NCBI GenBank assembly: GCA_003973385.1 | Contig: QNYK01000006.1 | Location: 1 to 35,254 of the forward strand | From: Bacillota bacterium | GTDB lineage: Bacteria > Planctomycetota > UBA8108 > UBA1146 | Direction of reading: 5' to 3' | Length of the DNA stretch: 35,254 nucleotides | Shown here: one piece after another, positions 19,692 through 28,738 of the stretch | Layout of the letters: each line of letters begins with the position of its first letter | Numbering within the stretch: position 1 is the first letter of the stretch | Notes under the pieces: model-generated | What the model saw: the letters and a program-made list of their open reading frames with translations, nothing else | What the model was told of the DNA's origin: nothing | The model's database searches: none | Position numbers and translations under genes: made by a program

Positions 19692-21371
19692 ATGACTACC
19701 GAAGCCAAATCGCTCATCGTGCAGAGCGATGGAACCCTGCTTCTCGAGGTGCATCATCCCACCGCGCAGAGGCTCCGACATGAATTGGCGGCCTTCGCCC
19801 ATCTGGAGAAGAGTCCGGAGTACTTCCACGAGTACCGGATCACGCCGATTTCATTGTGGAACGCTGCCCAGTCAGGCTGGAGCCAGCAACGCATCCTCGA
19901 CCTTCTCCATGACAATGCCAGATACCCGGTACCAAAGGCGCTGATCGAGGTCATCGAGAAGGCGCTTGCAAACTTCGGCCGCTTCGAGCTGGTGCGCGAT
20001 GATGAGAGCGACGAGTTGATTCTTCGTCCACGTGAGAAGACGGACGGGCAACTCTGCGTGCTGGCAAATCGCCCGTCACTGACGAAGATCCTGGTCGATC
20101 CGGGCGAGGGAAATTCCTATGTGATTGCGCCTTCCATGAGGGGTGCCCTGAAGGTTGCGATGATTCGCTCCGGTTTCCCCATCGCGGACCGGGCAGGCTT
20201 CAAGTCGGGTGCCTCGGTCGACATCGAGTACTCCGACACTGCGAAACTCGAACTTCGAAATTACCAGGTCGAATCGGTAAACGCTTTCTTCTCCAATCAG
20301 GGCGGAGGTGGCGGATCTGGAGTCGTCGTGCTTCCTTGTGGGGCTGGGAAAACGATGGTGGGAATCGGACTGATCGAGAGGCTCAAGTGTCAGACCTTGA
20401 TTCTGGCGCCAAACATCACCAGCGTCCGCCAATGGCGAAAAGAAATTGTCCGCTGGACGACCCTCACAGATGATGATGTTGCAGAGTATTCTGGTGCAAA
20501 AAAAGGAATCGCACCCGTCACCGTCGCCACCTATCAGATCACATCTCACAGAAAGTCAAAGACGGATGAGTTTACCCATCTGGATCTGTTTTCTAGTAAT
20601 GACTGGGGACTCATCATCTACGACGAGGTCCACATGCTTCCTGCGCCCGTGTTCAGGTTCACGGCCGAGATTCAGGCGCGCAGGAGATTGGGCCTGACCG
20701 CGACCCTGGTCAGGGAGGATGGTCGAGAAGACGAGGTCTTCACGTTGATCGGGCCAAGAATTTACGACATGCCTTGGCGCGATCTCGAGAAGGAAGGCTT
20801 CATAGCAAAGGTTCGCTGCGTCGAGGTGCGCCTGGATCTACCCGTGGAGGAGAGGGATGCATACCTTGCGGCTGACCGGCGACACCGCTTCCGAATCTCC
20901 TCGGAAAACCCGATGAAACTCATCCGTCTGCACAGCATCCTCAAGCGCCATTCCGATGATCGAATTCTGGTGATAGGGCAGTATCTGAGACAATTGAAGG
21001 ATGTCTCCCGATCGATCGGTGCGCCATTGATCACCGGCCACACTCCACAGGATGAGCGGGAACGGCTCTACGCTGCGTTTCGTTGCGGAGAGATTCCGGT
21101 GCTCATCGTCAGCAAGGTGGGTAACTTTGCCGTCGACCTTCCGGATGCTTCAGTGGCAGTCCAGATCTCTGGAACCTATGGATCGAGGCAGGAGGAGGCG
21201 CAGCGGCTCGGCAGAGTTCTGCGGCCCAAGTCCGATGGCAGGGAAGCCACCTTCTACTCCCTGGTCACACGCGATACTCGCGACCAGGATTTTGCCTTGC
21301 GGCGTCAGAGATTCCTGATGGAGCAGGGCTATCAATACGAAATCGAAGAACAAGAAGAGGTACTTCAATGA
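19692..21371 (+). CDS. XPB/Rad25-family DNA helicase
   Basis: Superfamily 2 DNA helicase related to eukaryotic XPB/ERCC3 and its bacterial homologues. Residues 1-180 hold the N-terminal region with a damage-recognition-like module. Helicase domain 1 has Walker A LPCGAGKT (214-221) and DEVH (311-314). The XPB-specific RED motif is present (VREDGRED, R341-E342-D343). Helicase domain 2 ends with the arginine-finger region YGSRQEEAQRLGRVLRPK. Length (559) matches bacterial XPB. The ATG directly follows an in-frame TAA and has no Shine-Dalgarno sequence. It heads a three-gene operon; the next start overlaps its stop. A role in DNA repair or transcription-coupled processes is an inference from the family. 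Confidence 0.92.
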   Translation: MTTEAKSLIVQSDGTLLLEVHHPTAQRLRHELAAFAHLEKSPEYFHEYRITPISLWNAAQSGWSQQRILDLLHDNARYPVPKALIEVIEKALANFGRFELVRDDESDELILRPREKTDGQLCVLANRPSLTKILVDPGEGNSYVIAPSMRGALKVAMIRSGFPIADRAGFKSGASVDIEYSDTAKLELRNYQVESVNAFFSNQGGGGGSGVVVLPCGAGKTMVGIGLIERLKCQTLILAPNITSVRQWRKEIVRWTTLTDDDVAEYSGAKKGIAPVTVATYQITSHRKSKTDEFTHLDLFSSNDWGLIIYDEVHMLPAPVFRFTAEIQARRRLGLTATLVREDGREDEVFTLIGPRIYDMPWRDLEKEGFIAKVRCVEVRLDLPVEERDAYLAADRRHRFRISSENPMKLIRLHSILKRHSDDRILVIGQYLRQLKDVSRSIGAPLITGHTPQDERERLYAAFRCGEIPVLIVSKVGNFAVDLPDASVAVQISGTYGSRQEEAQRLGRVLRPKSDGREATFYSLVTRDTRDQDFALRRQRFLMEQGYQYEIEEQEEVLQ

Positions 21372-23392
21372 GTGCGGTCTGCGAGTTCTTGAAGGGCCTG
21401 AAAAAGGCTGAACTGCAGACGATTCATCAATTCTGGCTTCCTGGCGAGTCGGTCCAGTCACGTGCGGAAGTGCTGCGCGCACGGGTTGCCAAGGCTCTCG
21501 AACTTGGCACCGGGATCGAAGAGCGAGTTGCGAGACTCAGCCAATCACAGCGCCGATTGATCACTGCAGTGCTGTCGAAACCAGAACCGAAAGCGATACT
21601 CGGAGATCTTCAGGAGACGCTCGCGGCAGGTGGGGCATCGAGAATCGAAGTGGAATCGACGCTTCGCCAGCTCATCGAGCGTGGCTTCATAACTCGAAAG
21701 ATGGGCAAGGGTCGGACCCGTTCAGAGATGATGGAGATACCCGATGAGCTTGCTGAGCATCTGTGCCGGGTGCTGGATGTCGAAGGTGAGCCACCCTCGG
21801 CAGCAGATGTCATCAGCCAGAAACGGCTACCCTTCGAGATCGATTTCGATAATGGCAATGTCGAGGAGCGGATCGAGCAACTTGAAGATCCAGCGCTGAA
21901 AGAGCTTTGCCTGCTGGCCTTGAAAAAACGTGGTGTTATTGATCTGTCATCCGATGAGGCGGATGAGTTACTCGAGTCCTCAGGTCTAACAAAACCCGAT
22001 CTGATCGCCTGGAGAAGCGTGCTCGAAGATGCGGGTATCGGGACGATTGGCAGTGTCAGCCTGCAGGACTTCGGCATCCTTATCCCCAATCCCGCTCTGG
22101 TGATCTTTCAGGAGTGGATTCAACTCAGGGCCAATGATCGACTTGAGGATGTAGGGGAACCAGATCAGATCATCGAGGCCGGAGTTGATCTCTTCATCGA
22201 TCTGGAGCGATTTGCGCTACAGGTCGAGCACGAACCGGTTCGGTTGACCCGAGCCGGAAATTTCCCCAAGAGGTTAGCAGAGCAGTGCCGGCAAGGGATG
22301 CAGCTCGAGCGGCTCAAGAGCTACCTCGAGGGAGACTCTGTTACACGAGTTCTTCGAGTCGCCGTACGGCTCGGCATCATCGAGAACTTTGCCGGTGAAC
22401 TCCGAGTCAACGACGATCGACTATCCGCCTGGAGAAAACTGGAGTTTCGTCGCAAGGTTGAAGTTCTCTTGCAACGCTTTCTTGACGAGAGTGCCGGAGA
22501 GCGGTGGTCCTTTCACCAGGAGGGCCTGCGCAACATCCTCCTCGACGTATTGAAAATGCGGCCCACCAGCGATTGGATTTCTCTGGAGGCTTTGATCGAT
22601 CAGACGGTCGGCACCTATCTTCTCGAACTGGAAGAACGCGAAGTCGCGGAGTCTCTACGCCAGCGCCGAGAAGAGGACTTTGCCCAGAAGCGACTCCAGA
22701 GCCCGTTCCACCGCCTTGGCACCGATCTGGCCTACTGGATCGTCAATCGACTTCTGTGCCTCGGGATGTGCGAGATCGGACAGGTCGATGGCTCGATGGC
22801 AGCGGTTCGGCTCACTTCCCTCGGGCATGAACAGTTTGGACACCCCTGTGAAGCGGGAGAATGTCGGATCCTCGTCAATCCGGATTTCGAGATCATGTTG
22901 TTTACCGAAGGTGTTGATGGAATGTGTCTCGAACTTGAGCTGGCGAGATTTTCGGAGCGAGTTTCAGCAGAAAGAGTACGCAGGTTCCGAGCCACTCCGG
23001 ATTCGATGCGTTCCGGGATACGATCCGGCCTTACCGTGGACGAAATTCGAAAAGTACTCGAAGATGCCAGTGATCATCCGCTTCCTGAAACAGTAGCAGT
23101 GTCGATACGCGACTGGGGTCGCGATATGGACTGGGTGCAAGCGAGACCAGCGATCATCTTTTCTGGTTTGAGACCCGATCGGTGCAAATCGTTGCGGGAC
23201 TTGCTCGACCAGGAAAAGGTGAAGCATCTCGAACTTGGCAGGGGCGAGATCCTCATCCCCGGAAGAGCACTCCAGGCAGCCGACGGTTCGGTGCCTGGAT
23301 TCATCGAGAAGATTCGCAAGGAGGGCTGGCTTGTTCGGATTGAAAGCGATGACGCGCTTCAGTTGAAGCCACCGACCAAGGGATCTCGATGA
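21368..23392 (+). CDS. helicase-associated protein with Helicase_C_3-like (XPB/Ssl2-like) domain
   Basis: A 674-residue protein starting 4 nt before the helicase stop (ATG within AATGA), with AAGAGG upstream. The N-terminal two thirds are helical with winged-helix-like segments. Near residues 490-600 there is a stretch typical of the Helicase_C_3 family: ILVNPDFEIMLF, then LARFSERVSAERVRRFRATP and 'SGLTVDEIRKVLEDASDHPLPETV'. No Walker motifs are present, so it is not itself an ATPase. A protein of this family also sits next to XPB in mycobacteria (Rv0862c beside Rv0861c), from memory. Probably a DNA-binding partner of the XPB-like helicase. Confidence 0.75.
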   Translation: MSAVCEFLKGLKKAELQTIHQFWLPGESVQSRAEVLRARVAKALELGTGIEERVARLSQSQRRLITAVLSKPEPKAILGDLQETLAAGGASRIEVESTLRQLIERGFITRKMGKGRTRSEMMEIPDELAEHLCRVLDVEGEPPSAADVISQKRLPFEIDFDNGNVEERIEQLEDPALKELCLLALKKRGVIDLSSDEADELLESSGLTKPDLIAWRSVLEDAGIGTIGSVSLQDFGILIPNPALVIFQEWIQLRANDRLEDVGEPDQIIEAGVDLFIDLERFALQVEHEPVRLTRAGNFPKRLAEQCRQGMQLERLKSYLEGDSVTRVLRVAVRLGIIENFAGELRVNDDRLSAWRKLEFRRKVEVLLQRFLDESAGERWSFHQEGLRNILLDVLKMRPTSDWISLEALIDQTVGTYLLELEEREVAESLRQRREEDFAQKRLQSPFHRLGTDLAYWIVNRLLCLGMCEIGQVDGSMAAVRLTSLGHEQFGHPCEAGECRILVNPDFEIMLFTEGVDGMCLELELARFSERVSAERVRRFRATPDSMRSGIRSGLTVDEIRKVLEDASDHPLPETVAVSIRDWGRDMDWVQARPAIIFSGLRPDRCKSLRDLLDQEKVKHLELGRGEILIPGRALQAADGSVPGFIEKIRKEGWLVRIESDDALQLKPPTKGSR

Positions 23393-24078
23393 CGGAATCG
23401 ATGTCGGCTCCAGATCCAAGCACTCTGGGTGTGTCTGTTGATCTGATCCATTTGCCGATACAGGTCACGACCGAGATGTTGCGAGAAGTATATGTCGAGG
23501 TTTCTGGAACCTGTGGTTATGAAAACTTCACCAGGACCGCAACTGGAGCGCAGCTTCAATCGAGCCCCGAGCCGGGTAGCGGAGTGTCCCGTGTGACATT
23601 TGGCAAGGATCGGATTCAATTCGAGGAGCAGGGGGCAGGCACCGGCTCCGAGGTGCTGTTTCGAAGAATCGAGGAGGTGTTCAGGTCGCTGGGACAGCGA
23701 ATCAACATTCCGATGATCGTGGCAAGAACCAGGACGCACCGGACCCTATTGCGCGTTCCCAGTGGCGGAAATGCTGCAACATGGCTCGCCGAAAAAGCAT
23801 TTCATCTCGACGGAGATGATTTCAATGCGATCGGAAGGCCGGCAACCATCTCAGGTCTTCGTCTTCAATTGCCTCCCCAGGTTCAGGGAGAAGCAAACCA
23901 TCTGGTGAGAATCGAGGCGTGGCTAAAAGATCCACGATCGCTCTTCGTTGAAGATGTAGCGACATGGCGGTTTCCACTGCCCACGACCCAGATGGAGAAA
24001 CTGGGCCAGGACCTTCGGGCTGCTGAAGAGGTGACAGCGGTCGGGATACCTGCATGGGTCGCAAGCCTGGGTCGTTGA
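23389..24078 (+). CDS. hypothetical protein, third gene of the XPB operon
   Basis: A 229-residue protein I do not recognise. It starts at an ATG overlapping the stop of the preceding gene (GATGA) with AAGGGA upstream, so co-translation with the helicase pair is likely. It appears soluble, with mixed alpha/beta composition (VSVDLIHLPIQV, VARTRTHRTLLRVPSG), no cysteine-metal motif, no membrane segment and no ATPase motif. A role linked to the helicase is inferred from the operon only. Confidence 0.8.
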   Translation: MTESMSAPDPSTLGVSVDLIHLPIQVTTEMLREVYVEVSGTCGYENFTRTATGAQLQSSPEPGSGVSRVTFGKDRIQFEEQGAGTGSEVLFRRIEEVFRSLGQRINIPMIVARTRTHRTLLRVPSGGNAATWLAEKAFHLDGDDFNAIGRPATISGLRLQLPPQVQGEANHLVRIEAWLKDPRSLFVEDVATWRFPLPTTQMEKLGQDLRAAEEVTAVGIPAWVASLGR

Positions 24079-24105
24079 TTCGGATCCAGCGAATTAGCCG
24101 GGCGA

Positions 24106-24456
24106 CTACCAGCCGCGCTGGTTGTGCTTCATCCAGGGCGGTGGCGGGTCTTCGATCTCCTCATCTTCGTCGATTTCACGCACAGGTACATCCAGCAGGG
24201 TGCGAACCCGTTCCTCGAGGTCCTTATCGAGTTCGCCATCGGGTTCCACAAGCAGTACATGGTCGGCGGCATCCTCGGCGATCTCGAGCGCACCATCGTG
24301 GAGAATCATCTTGTACTCGTCCTTCTCGGTTCTGCGCGCAAAGCCACGCTGATCCCCTACCGCGTCGACCCTGACCCCGAGCGAGGAGACCCGGTTGAAG
24401 CAACTCATTCGCAATTCAGAATCAATGCAAGCAACGAGTACTTTAGGGCCAGTCAT
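24106..24456 (-). CDS. small receiver-like protein with acidic proline-rich tail
   Basis: A 116-residue protein beginning KVLVACIDSELRMSCFNRV, which resembles the first strand and helix of a CheY-type fold. No clear phospho-acceptor Asp pattern is present, so it is a degenerate receiver or an unrelated alpha/beta protein. The C-terminus is very acidic (EIDEDEEIED) and ends PPPPWMKHNQRGW. The ATG at 24456 has an AAGGA site. It is convergent with the helicase operon and lies 26 bp beyond the stop of the mscS gene on the same strand. Confidence 0.65.
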   Translation of the reverse strand: MTGPKVLVACIDSELRMSCFNRVSSLGVRVDAVGDQRGFARRTEKDEYKMILHDGALEIAEDAADHVLLVEPDGELDKDLEERVRTLLDVPVREIDEDEEIEDPPPPWMKHNQRGW

Positions 24457-24482
24457 GTTTATCCTTACCGATTTCTGGTGTG

Positions 24483-25583
24483 TTACTGATCAAGCACTTC
24501 GGGTGCGTTAGTTACAGTTCCTTTGATGTACACATCACGTTTTGGATATGGAATCTCGATGCCTTCCTCATTGAAACAGTTGTAGATCTCCTTGGTAATC
24601 AGGTGAGACACTCTGCCTCGGAGTACCGGCTCCTTTATCCAGGCCAGTAATTCGAAGTCCAGGCCGGATTCTCCGAAGGCTCGAAAGCGCACGCGCGGTT
24701 CTGGCTTTTCCACGATATCTGCATGGGACAGGGCAATGTTCAGCAACAACTCTTCCACCCTATCTACATCGCTACCATAAGCAACTCCGACTCGAATTCG
24801 GATACGCTCCTTCTCATAAGGTCCACCGCTTTCGTTGATGATCTTCGTGTTGCCCATCACTGAATTTGGGATTGTGATTTCGACATCGTCTTGCGTCAGC
24901 ATCCGGGTACTACGGAGACCTATCGCGGTCACCATGCCGCGCTCTCCGCTATCAAGGATGATGAAGTCTCCCAATTTGTACGGTGCATCGGCGAGGATGA
25001 ACGCTCCCGCAAACAGATTTGCAAGGCTGTCCTTGGCAGCGAAGCTGAGCGCCAAGCCGATGATCCCGGCGGAGGCGAGCCACGCAGTCGGGTCGGTCTG
25101 CCAGGCGATGAATAGAAAATACACGCCAGCCCCGATGATGATGAGCAGCGATAGGTTGGAAAAAAGAGGCACCGTGCGGGGCTGGATCAACTGAAATCTG
25201 TCCCGCTTCTTGCTGAGCGAAGCGATGACGATACGCGAGGCCTGGATGAGAAACGTACAGATGGCGATGATCCCGATGGTTTTCAAGCCGGCTACCGTCA
25301 CTGTCAGGACGCGAGTTGGCATTCCGGTCCGTTCAGCTGCCATCCCCAGGCCGACCAGAAGTACGATCAGGAACACGGGTCGATGCATTAATGAGATCAG
25401 CTCGTCGTCGATGGTGGTTTGAGTTTTCCCGACCCAGCGACCGATGATCGCGGTCAGGATCCATCCGGTAAGCATCGCGAAGATGATGGAGAGAAGGATG
25501 ATGCCACCGGCCTGAGCGATGTCCGGGAGTTCCTGCCAGAATTCCGAGATCGTTTGTAGTGCAGTTTCGAGGGAAGATCTCAT
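24483..25583 (-). CDS. MscS-family mechanosensitive ion channel
   Basis: An inner-membrane small-conductance mechanosensitive channel that releases solutes on hypo-osmotic shock. Several hydrophobic segments occupy the first ~160 residues. They are followed by the pore helix TWxx-type region WLASAGIIGLALSFAAKDSL, with the glycine/alanine packing and the AAKD motif of MscS. The cytoplasmic beta domain follows with LGDFIILDSGERGMV and the conserved IPNSVMGNTKIIN. At 366 residues it is slightly longer than E. coli MscS (286). Its start overlaps the stop of the yjbQ-like gene as ATGA, so the pair is coupled. Confidence 0.92.
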   Translation of the reverse strand: MRSSLETALQTISEFWQELPDIAQAGGIILLSIIFAMLTGWILTAIIGRWVGKTQTTIDDELISLMHRPVFLIVLLVGLGMAAERTGMPTRVLTVTVAGLKTIGIIAICTFLIQASRIVIASLSKKRDRFQLIQPRTVPLFSNLSLLIIIGAGVYFLFIAWQTDPTAWLASAGIIGLALSFAAKDSLANLFAGAFILADAPYKLGDFIILDSGERGMVTAIGLRSTRMLTQDDVEITIPNSVMGNTKIINESGGPYEKERIRIRVGVAYGSDVDRVEELLLNIALSHADIVEKPEPRVRFRAFGESGLDFELLAWIKEPVLRGRVSHLITKEIYNCFNEEGIEIPYPKRDVYIKGTVTNAPEVLDQ

Positions 25584-26062
25584 TCCCAGACCCTGACGCT
25601 GACAGTCCTACGGTGTGCCCTGGACCTGTGCTCGAAGATGTAAATTCCCTGCCACTGTCCGAGATCGATGCTGCCATCGGTGACAGGGATGTTCTCGCAA
25701 GTTCGGGTCACTGCCGCCCGGAGATGCGAGGGCATGTCGTCGGGTCCTTCAGCGGTGTGTGTGTAGGCGCTGTCCCCCTCCGGTGCGATCTTCTCCATCC
25801 AATTCTGCAGGTCGTTGCGAACAGATAGGTCTGCATTTTCAGTGATGAGCAGACTGGCGCTGGTGTGCCGGAGGAATATCGAGCACAGCCCCGTCTCGAC
25901 GTCAGCCCTCTCCACGGCTTCGGCAATTGGCTCGGTAATCTCGTGAAGTCCCCGTCCCGGGGTCTCAAAAGTGATCGTTTCCCCGAAAATTTTGGTCCCC
26001 CTGTTCCTCGTCCGTGCTTGATGGGCGAGTCTACTGCTCTCAGAATCGTTCGCACAACCCAC
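25580..26062 (-). CDS. YjbQ / UPF0047 family protein
   Basis: Member of the YjbQ (UPF0047) family, small trimeric proteins of uncertain function; some have weak thiamine-phosphate synthase activity. Conserved motifs are IFLRHTSASLLITENAD, HTAEGPDDMPSHL and a C-terminal GQWQGIYIFEHR. The conserved region begins near residue 25. The listed start is GTG (26062), only 9 bp from the divergent lipoprotein start. An in-frame ATT at 25990, six nt after a perfect GGGGG ribosome site, would give the usual ~136-residue length. The gene is coupled to the MscS channel by a 4-nt overlap. Confidence 0.88.
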   Translation of the reverse strand: MGCANDSESSRLAHQARTRNRGTKIFGETITFETPGRGLHEITEPIAEAVERADVETGLCSIFLRHTSASLLITENADLSVRNDLQNWMEKIAPEGDSAYTHTAEGPDDMPSHLRAAVTRTCENIPVTDGSIDLGQWQGIYIFEHRSRAHRRTVSVRVWE

Positions 26063-26071
26063 TGAACCGGA

Positions 26072-27196
26072 ATGGTGAAGAAGATGACCGTGTTTTGCAG
26101 GCTCGCACTGCCGTTTCTGTTGCTTCTGTTTTCTGGATGCACGAATCAGGGAGGTACCACGGCACCCAGCGGATCCCAGACACGGTCCCTGGTTGAAGTC
26201 GACCCTCTACCCAGACTGATCGATAACTTCCCTGGAGAGAATCATTTTGCAAACGTCATTCAGTTGACCGATGGAGCAGAAAATGCCGAGGCGTACTGGA
26301 GTTTCAACGGCCAGCGGCTGATCTTTCAGACCAACAGGCCGCCGCATTCCTGTGATCAGATTTACATCATGGATGTTGACGGGGGGAATCTGAAACAGAT
26401 TTCCAGCGGAGACGGCAGGACTACTTGTGCGTATTTCCTGACACCAGATGACTCGACAGTCTTGTGGGCTTCCACACATCTGAACTCGAGTGACTGCCCA
26501 CCTGTACCCGACAGAAGCCAGGGGTATGTGTGGCCCGTCTACGATAGTTACGACATATTTTCCAAACAGTTGCCAGATGGAGAACTGGTACAGCTCACCA
26601 ACAATCCCGGGTACGACGCAGAGGCAACCGTTTCACCCGATGGATCAAGGATCGTCTTTACATCGATGAGAGATGGAGATCTGGACATCTACACGATGGC
26701 CGCCGATGGATCCGACGTGAAAAGGCTGACTTCAACACCTGGCTATGACGGAGGACCATTCTTTTCACCAGATGGAACCATGATCTGTTATAGAGGCAGG
26801 CATCCACAAGGTGATGAACTCACCGAGTTTCGCCGACTGTTATCTGAGGGTGTTGTGCGTCCGTCGAAGATGGATCTCTTTGTCATGAACAGTGATGGCG
26901 GTGATGTTGTACGCATCACGGATAACGGGGCTGCAAACTTTGCTCCATTTTTCACTCCGGATGGAAAGAGCCTGCTTTTCTCCTCGAACATGGGAACCGA
27001 CGGAGGAAGGGAGTTTGACATATTCAAGGTCAACATCGACGGGACCGGCATGGAGCAGGTCACTACATCCCCAGGCTTTGATGGTTTTCCGATGTTCTCT
27101 CCTGACGGCAATCGATTGGTTTTTTGTTCCAACCGAAACAACAGCCAGCAAGGCGAGACAAATATATTTGTTGCCGACTGGCTCGGGGAGGAATAG
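26072..27196 (+). CDS. TolB-like beta-propeller lipoprotein
   Basis: A secreted lipoprotein: the N-terminal signal peptide ends in the lipobox LFSGC (Cys at 23). The rest is a beta-propeller built of PD40/WD40-like blades with the repeated pattern SPDGxxIVF / DIYTMxxDGS, resembling TolB and other periplasmic propellers. Examples are VSPDGSRIVFTSMRDGDLDIY and FSPDGNRLVFCSNRN. Starts at ATG 26072, GTG 26075 and ATG 26084 are all possible; GTGAAGAAG precedes the third. It stands alone: divergent from yjbQ and convergent with the next gene. No Pal or TolA homologue is nearby, so a Tol-Pal role is not supported. Confidence 0.85.
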   Translation: MVKKMTVFCRLALPFLLLLFSGCTNQGGTTAPSGSQTRSLVEVDPLPRLIDNFPGENHFANVIQLTDGAENAEAYWSFNGQRLIFQTNRPPHSCDQIYIMDVDGGNLKQISSGDGRTTCAYFLTPDDSTVLWASTHLNSSDCPPVPDRSQGYVWPVYDSYDIFSKQLPDGELVQLTNNPGYDAEATVSPDGSRIVFTSMRDGDLDIYTMAADGSDVKRLTSTPGYDGGPFFSPDGTMICYRGRHPQGDELTEFRRLLSEGVVRPSKMDLFVMNSDGGDVVRITDNGAANFAPFFTPDGKSLLFSSNMGTDGGREFDIFKVNIDGTGMEQVTTSPGFDGFPMFSPDGNRLVFCSNRNNSQQGETNIFVADWLGEE

Positions 27197-27235
27197 CAAG
27201 GGATCGGCTCTCGCCAGCGGACAGGGAATGGGTGG

Positions 27236-28738
27236 TCAGCGGATCGGGAAAACGAGCTCGCCCAGCGCCCTGTCCTTTCCCTCCTCGACAGAGGTCTGCA
27301 GACTCATGACCCCGAGTTGTGGATGACTGATGCTGATCATCCAGCTGCCGGCGGTGAACGGCTGACTTCTGAACAGTCCGTTATTGTCGCTTTTTACAAG
27401 TCGTGGTGGCGGAGATTCACCAGGATCCAGCTCGATAGCCTTGATCAGCACTGTCGCCCCCGGAACCGGGTATCGGTTTGGGGCCAGGATCACTCCGGTG
27501 ATGCGGCCACCAGGTCGCAACTCGACACTCAGTTGGCCTTCTCCTTCTTTGGGCATCGTGTAGCGAAATGTACGAGGAGGAAGCGTTGTTTCCACGCCTT
27601 CTTTCTCGAATGAGTACCGCACCTCGACCATGTAAGTTTCACCGCTTGCCAGTACGGCGAGCGCTTCTAGATCGCCTGCGGTGGTATCTACAACCTCGAT
27701 CCTGGCTCTCAGGATCCGAACCCGTGCGTCTGTGAGGGACAGGTTGTTCTTGTCGACGACCTCGATTTGAAATGGCTGTGATTTCTTCATCAGAAACGGT
27801 CTTCGTACGCCGATCTTGTCGGCCGGGATGATGACATCGAAAGTGTGTTCCTGGTAGCCAGGATGGACAACATGAACCCTGGCCACTCCGGCGGCGAGAC
27901 CCGGGATACGCGCTTTTCCATCTTTTGCGGTGAACCCCTCCGCTTCATCTTGAATGTCGTTGAAGATGCGTACCCTTGCGCCAATAAGTGGGATTTCGTT
28001 ACTGAACACGAACGCATCGAAAGTGACTCCGGCAGCCAGGATGAGGTCTCTCTCCAGCACCTCTCCTCTGCCCACCTCGAGATCATCGAACCGCGCATCG
28101 GCGTGAAATTTGGACCGGACAGTGACAATGATCCTGCCCGGCGGAACCGCAACGCTGAATTTCCCGTTGGAGTCGGTGGTGACGGATGTGTACCATCCAC
28201 CCATTCCAGCGACCTCGACCTTTGCGCCAGCAATTGACTCGGGTGGGGGCAACTCCTCGCTGCGGAGTACAAAGACATGGCCGAGAACATTACCCCGCAG
28301 CGTTCCTCCCCTGAATAGCACGTACATCTCATCCGGGTTACTGCCAAGTTGGACCTGCACCTGGTAGAACCCCTCTGCCCTGATGGAAACAAACGGCGGC
28401 TGGTCCGGGGGTAGCAACAAGATGAATTTTCCCCGGTCGTCGGAGAGCGTTGAGTGAGCGACCCCACCCTCCTCAGTCACCAGTTCGATCGTGGCTCCTG
28501 CGATCGGCTGAGCCAGGGCATCCGCGATGACCCCTGCCCAGGGAGCCGGCTTCTGGCGCACGGGATCGCTGGAGGTGACAGGAACAGTCAAGGGCGTTGA
28601 AGTGGATTGCGGGCCGGTTTTTGGGGCCGCCTGTTGGGGCGACAGCTGGAGGAAAAACAGGTAGGAAAACAAGGCGATGACCACTACTGCGAGCAACGGT
28701 AACAAGGTCATTCCGCTGGTAGGGTAGTGTCTCTGCAT
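27236..28738 (-). CDS. membrane-anchored protein with carboxypeptidase-regulatory-like repeats
   Basis: A 500-residue protein with one N-terminal membrane anchor (LLPLLAVVVIALFSYLFFLQL), a Pro/Thr/Ser linker, and then several beta-sandwich repeats of the carboxypeptidase regulatory-like (CarboxypepD_reg) type. These show the pattern 'I.GA.V.V......TD..G.F....PPG', for example AGAKVEVAGMGG with TDSNGKFSVAVPPG. Such repeats usually act as surface or periplasmic binding/stalk modules. Its ATG overlaps the stop codon of the SPOR lipoprotein gene (TGATG), so the two are co-translated. No catalytic domain was seen. Confidence 0.78.
   Translation of the reverse strand: MQRHYPTSGMTLLPLLAVVVIALFSYLFFLQLSPQQAAPKTGPQSTSTPLTVPVTSSDPVRQKPAPWAGVIADALAQPIAGATIELVTEEGGVAHSTLSDDRGKFILLLPPDQPPFVSIRAEGFYQVQVQLGSNPDEMYVLFRGGTLRGNVLGHVFVLRSEELPPPESIAGAKVEVAGMGGWYTSVTTDSNGKFSVAVPPGRIIVTVRSKFHADARFDDLEVGRGEVLERDLILAAGVTFDAFVFSNEIPLIGARVRIFNDIQDEAEGFTAKDGKARIPGLAAGVARVHVVHPGYQEHTFDVIIPADKIGVRRPFLMKKSQPFQIEVVDKNNLSLTDARVRILRARIEVVDTTAGDLEALAVLASGETYMVEVRYSFEKEGVETTLPPRTFRYTMPKEGEGQLSVELRPGGRITGVILAPNRYPVPGATVLIKAIELDPGESPPPRLVKSDNNGLFRSQPFTAGSWMISISHPQLGVMSLQTSVEEGKDRALGELVFPIR

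Noticed and set aside
19019-19717. 232-residue minus-strand frame
   Set aside because: Begins beyond the XPB start and runs into the gyrA C-terminus on the wrong strand; low-complexity composition and no recognisable domain.
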